DNA of 64,000 nucleotides from contig DATJAO010000060.1 of the NCBI GenBank assembly GCA_035516175.1, positions 1-64,000 of the forward strand, read 5' to 3'. The translations under genes and the position numbers were made by a program. Each line of letters starts with the position of its first letter. The stretch's first letter is position 1. The DNA comes from DASPSR01 sp035516175. GTDB lineage: Bacteria; Nitrospirota; UBA9217. The notes below the pieces were generated by a model. The model was given only the letters and a program-made list of their open reading frames with translations, searched no databases and was not told the origin of the DNA. Below, piece by piece: positions 62,540-64,000 of the stretch.

Positions 62540-62947
62540 TTATTCCTCCGGAATAATGTTCAAGGGGACTTCCGTAATTTCCCCTTTAATGATGTTATAC
62601 CCTTTTGCGACCGGGTTCTGTCTATCCATGAGCGAAACAATCACATATACTGCTTCCGGGTAGTACGCCAAATCTACATCGGTTGAGGACGGGAATGCCG
62701 GGCCGCCGGGATGCGAATGATAAATGCTAACCAAATCTAATCCAGCTTCCCGCATCTCTCGAATTACCCGGAAGTGCTCTTTCGAGTCAATTTGATAAAA
62801 TGTAGGACTCGGCATCTCACTGACGAGCGTATAAACTTTTTGGACCCTGTTATCCCTGCCGACAAGGATCCCGCATGCTTCATTGGGATACACGCGATCG
62901 CAATGCTCGTAGATACTCTGGAGATCGGTCTTTTTGATCGTCAGCAA
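62540..62947 (-). CDS. JAMM/MPN+ metalloprotease
   Basis: The 135-residue protein has the MPN+ residues: an early Glu in YPNEACGILVG and HSHPGGPAFPSSTDVD. Such proteases (QbsD, HcyD, Mec+) cut behind the GG of sulfur carriers or release amino acids from them. The sulfur carrier with an extra TQ tail lies two genes downstream. Confidence 0.9.
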   Translation of the reverse strand: MLTIKKTDLQSIYEHCDRVYPNEACGILVGRDNRVQKVYTLVSEMPSPTFYQIDSKEHFRVIREMREAGLDLVSIYHSHPGGPAFPSSTDVDLAYYPEAVYVIVSLMDRQNPVAKGYNIIKGEITEVPLNIIPEE

Positions 62948-62987
62948 CTGGAAAGATGCCCTCGTCTCTTATCCCTCAACAGTGCCT

Positions 62988-63791
62988 TTAATGGCTCATG
63001 GAACAGAACTGCTCGTAATCGATCAGCTCTTTTATCGTGGGATGATCACCGCAGACTGGACACTCACGGTTCCGGGGTACCTTCACCGTTCGGAAGTTCA
63101 TGTCGAGCGCATTCCATAAGAGAAGCCTCCCTTTAAGTGGATGCCCGATGCCCAGAATCGCCTTGATCACCTCGGTAGCCTGGATGGTACCGATCACGCC
63201 GGTTACCACCCCCAGGATGCCAGCTTCCTGGCATGACGGCACCATGCCCGGCGGCGGCGGAACCTCGAAGAGGCAGCGATAGCACGGCCCTTCACCCGGG
63301 AAAATGGTCATTACCTGGCCTTCGAACCGGAACACCGCCGCGCTCACAAGCGTTTTCTTGAGCATGACGCAAGCATCATTCACAAGATATCGTGTGGGAA
63401 AGTTGTCGCTCCCGTCCACAACAATATCATAATCGCGAATGATCTGCATGATGTTCTTGGAGGTGAGCCGTTCCTTGTGCGGGACCACCTTAACATCATG
63501 GTTCAAGGTCTCGTACGTCTGCTTTGCCGAATCAGCCTTGTCCACCCCGATGCGGCTGGTGTTGTGCGCGATCTGGCGCTGGAGATTGGACAGCTCAACG
63601 CGGTCATTATCGATCACGCCGATCGTGCCCACGCCTGCTGCAGCAAGATAGTATCCCACCGGCGAACCGAGACCGCCCGCACCAACGAGCACAACCTTGG
63701 CGTTCAGTATCTTTTCCTGACCGTCTCCCCCGACCTCGGGGAGCAGGATGTGCCTGCTGTAACGGAGTATCTGGTCTTCTGTAAATTCCAT
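62988..63791 (-). CDS. moeB: MoeB/ThiF-like E1 adenylyltransferase
   Basis: The 267-residue protein has the nucleotide loop VGAGGLGSPVGYYLAAAGVG, an Arg finger (SNLQRQ), DGSDNFPTRYLVND, zinc cysteines (CYRC and CPVC) and EVIKAILGIG. It adenylates the GG terminus of a sulfur carrier. Here the carrier is probably the GGTQ protein after trimming. There is no rhodanese domain; the partial TusA-like gene upstream may supply sulfur. Confidence 0.93.
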   Translation of the reverse strand: MEFTEDQILRYSRHILLPEVGGDGQEKILNAKVVLVGAGGLGSPVGYYLAAAGVGTIGVIDNDRVELSNLQRQIAHNTSRIGVDKADSAKQTYETLNHDVKVVPHKERLTSKNIMQIIRDYDIVVDGSDNFPTRYLVNDACVMLKKTLVSAAVFRFEGQVMTIFPGEGPCYRCLFEVPPPPGMVPSCQEAGILGVVTGVIGTIQATEVIKAILGIGHPLKGRLLLWNALDMNFRTVKVPRNRECPVCGDHPTIKELIDYEQFCSMSH

Positions 63792-63860
63792 TGTTAAACC
63801 GCCATACGTTGATCGACGTTAATCGTGAGAAAAAAATCTTTTTGATCAGATTCCCACGTC

Positions 63861-64000
63861 TTACGTTTCACGTTTTTTCTTTTCCCTGTCTTTCCTGACA
63901 AAGATATGCCACTCTTTTTCGGTCGTTTGCTCAATCTTCAAAACCCTCTGTCCCTCGTTCTCCATGCTCTTCGGAACATTTTCCGACGCAGGTCTGTGAT
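63861..64000 (-). CDS. C-terminal part of a TusA-like sulfurtransferase, cut by window edge
   Basis: The minus-strand frame runs off the window and ends ...RPASENVPKSMENEGQRVL, then KIEQTTEKEWHIFVRKDRE and a basic tail. The ENV...G..V....W.I.VRK pattern is that of the C-terminal half of TusA/SirA-type sulfur transfer proteins. The CPxP motif, if present, lies outside the window. It precedes moeB in the direction of transcription. Confidence 0.5.
   Translation of the reverse strand, partial: HRPASENVPKSMENEGQRVLKIEQTTEKEWHIFVRKDREKKKRET

Noticed and set aside
1..64000. CRISPR array, rRNA, tRNA genes, prophage
   Set aside because: No direct-repeat/spacer array, no tRNA or rRNA-like sequence and no phage structural genes were recognised on reading; an exhaustive scan was not possible.

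Overview
The window reads as a contiguous stretch of chromosome from a Gram-negative, lipopolysaccharide-bearing bacterium. It has a complete aminoarabinose (arn) lipid A modification operon, outer-membrane beta-barrel proteins, lipoproteins and a mutL-miaA-hfq gene order. The mix of an ApgM-type phosphoglycerate mutase homologue, a citramalate synthase, an archaeal-type threonine synthase, NIL-domain and sulfur-carrier genes and RseC is reminiscent of Nitrospirota and some deltaproteobacterial lineages. That placement is inference; no rRNA or tRNA gene was seen.

Positions 1-11.3 kb hold small and poorly known genes: a protein made of 22-residue helical repeats, a DUF5132/HMA-like pair, two alpha/beta hydrolases, a cysteine-rich small protein, a CBS-pair protein, a lipoprotein, PsiE and a GH1 glycosidase. 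From about 3.7 to 20.7 kb seven promoters share one architecture: direct repeats of an 11-bp unit containing GTAAC or GTAAT, and a -10 hexamer that begins exactly 15 bases after the last GTAA. One sits directly in front of pstS and one in front of psiE, so I read them as Pho boxes. Between them lie the apparent output of the regulon: a GT21-type lipid glycosyltransferase, an OlsF-like double acyltransferase, a flippase-like membrane protein, a PHP phosphoesterase, a GH1 enzyme and several small membrane proteins. Together they suggest replacement of phospholipids by phosphate-free glycolipids and aminolipids during phosphate starvation. A histidine-kinase-like protein without its histidine and a receiver-kinase fusion sit next to pstSCAB-phoU.

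Positions 25.4-32.7 kb are the arn operon (arnT, one ArnE/F-like gene, arnB, arnC, arnA split into two genes, arnD). Next come mtnA, a GcvT-like gene, a copper-type P-ATPase gene, a Mut7-C gene, two beta-barrel proteins, RodZ-like and PilF-like genes, a PfkB kinase, mtnP, hfq, miaA and mutL. A remnant of a terC gene lies beside mutL.

Positions 48.6-64 kb are a long minus-strand gene train. Read in the direction of transcription it runs: a TusA-like fragment, MoeB, a JAMM protease, ThrC, a MoaD-like sulfur carrier ending GGTQ, a NIL-domain protein, an ApgM-like protein (possible homoserine kinase), LysC, CimA, RseC, an EF-G paralogue, and three M16 peptidase-family proteins with dUTPase among them. 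The first half looks like an aspartate-family amino acid unit joined to a protein-thiocarboxylate sulfur-transfer system, plausibly for homocysteine.
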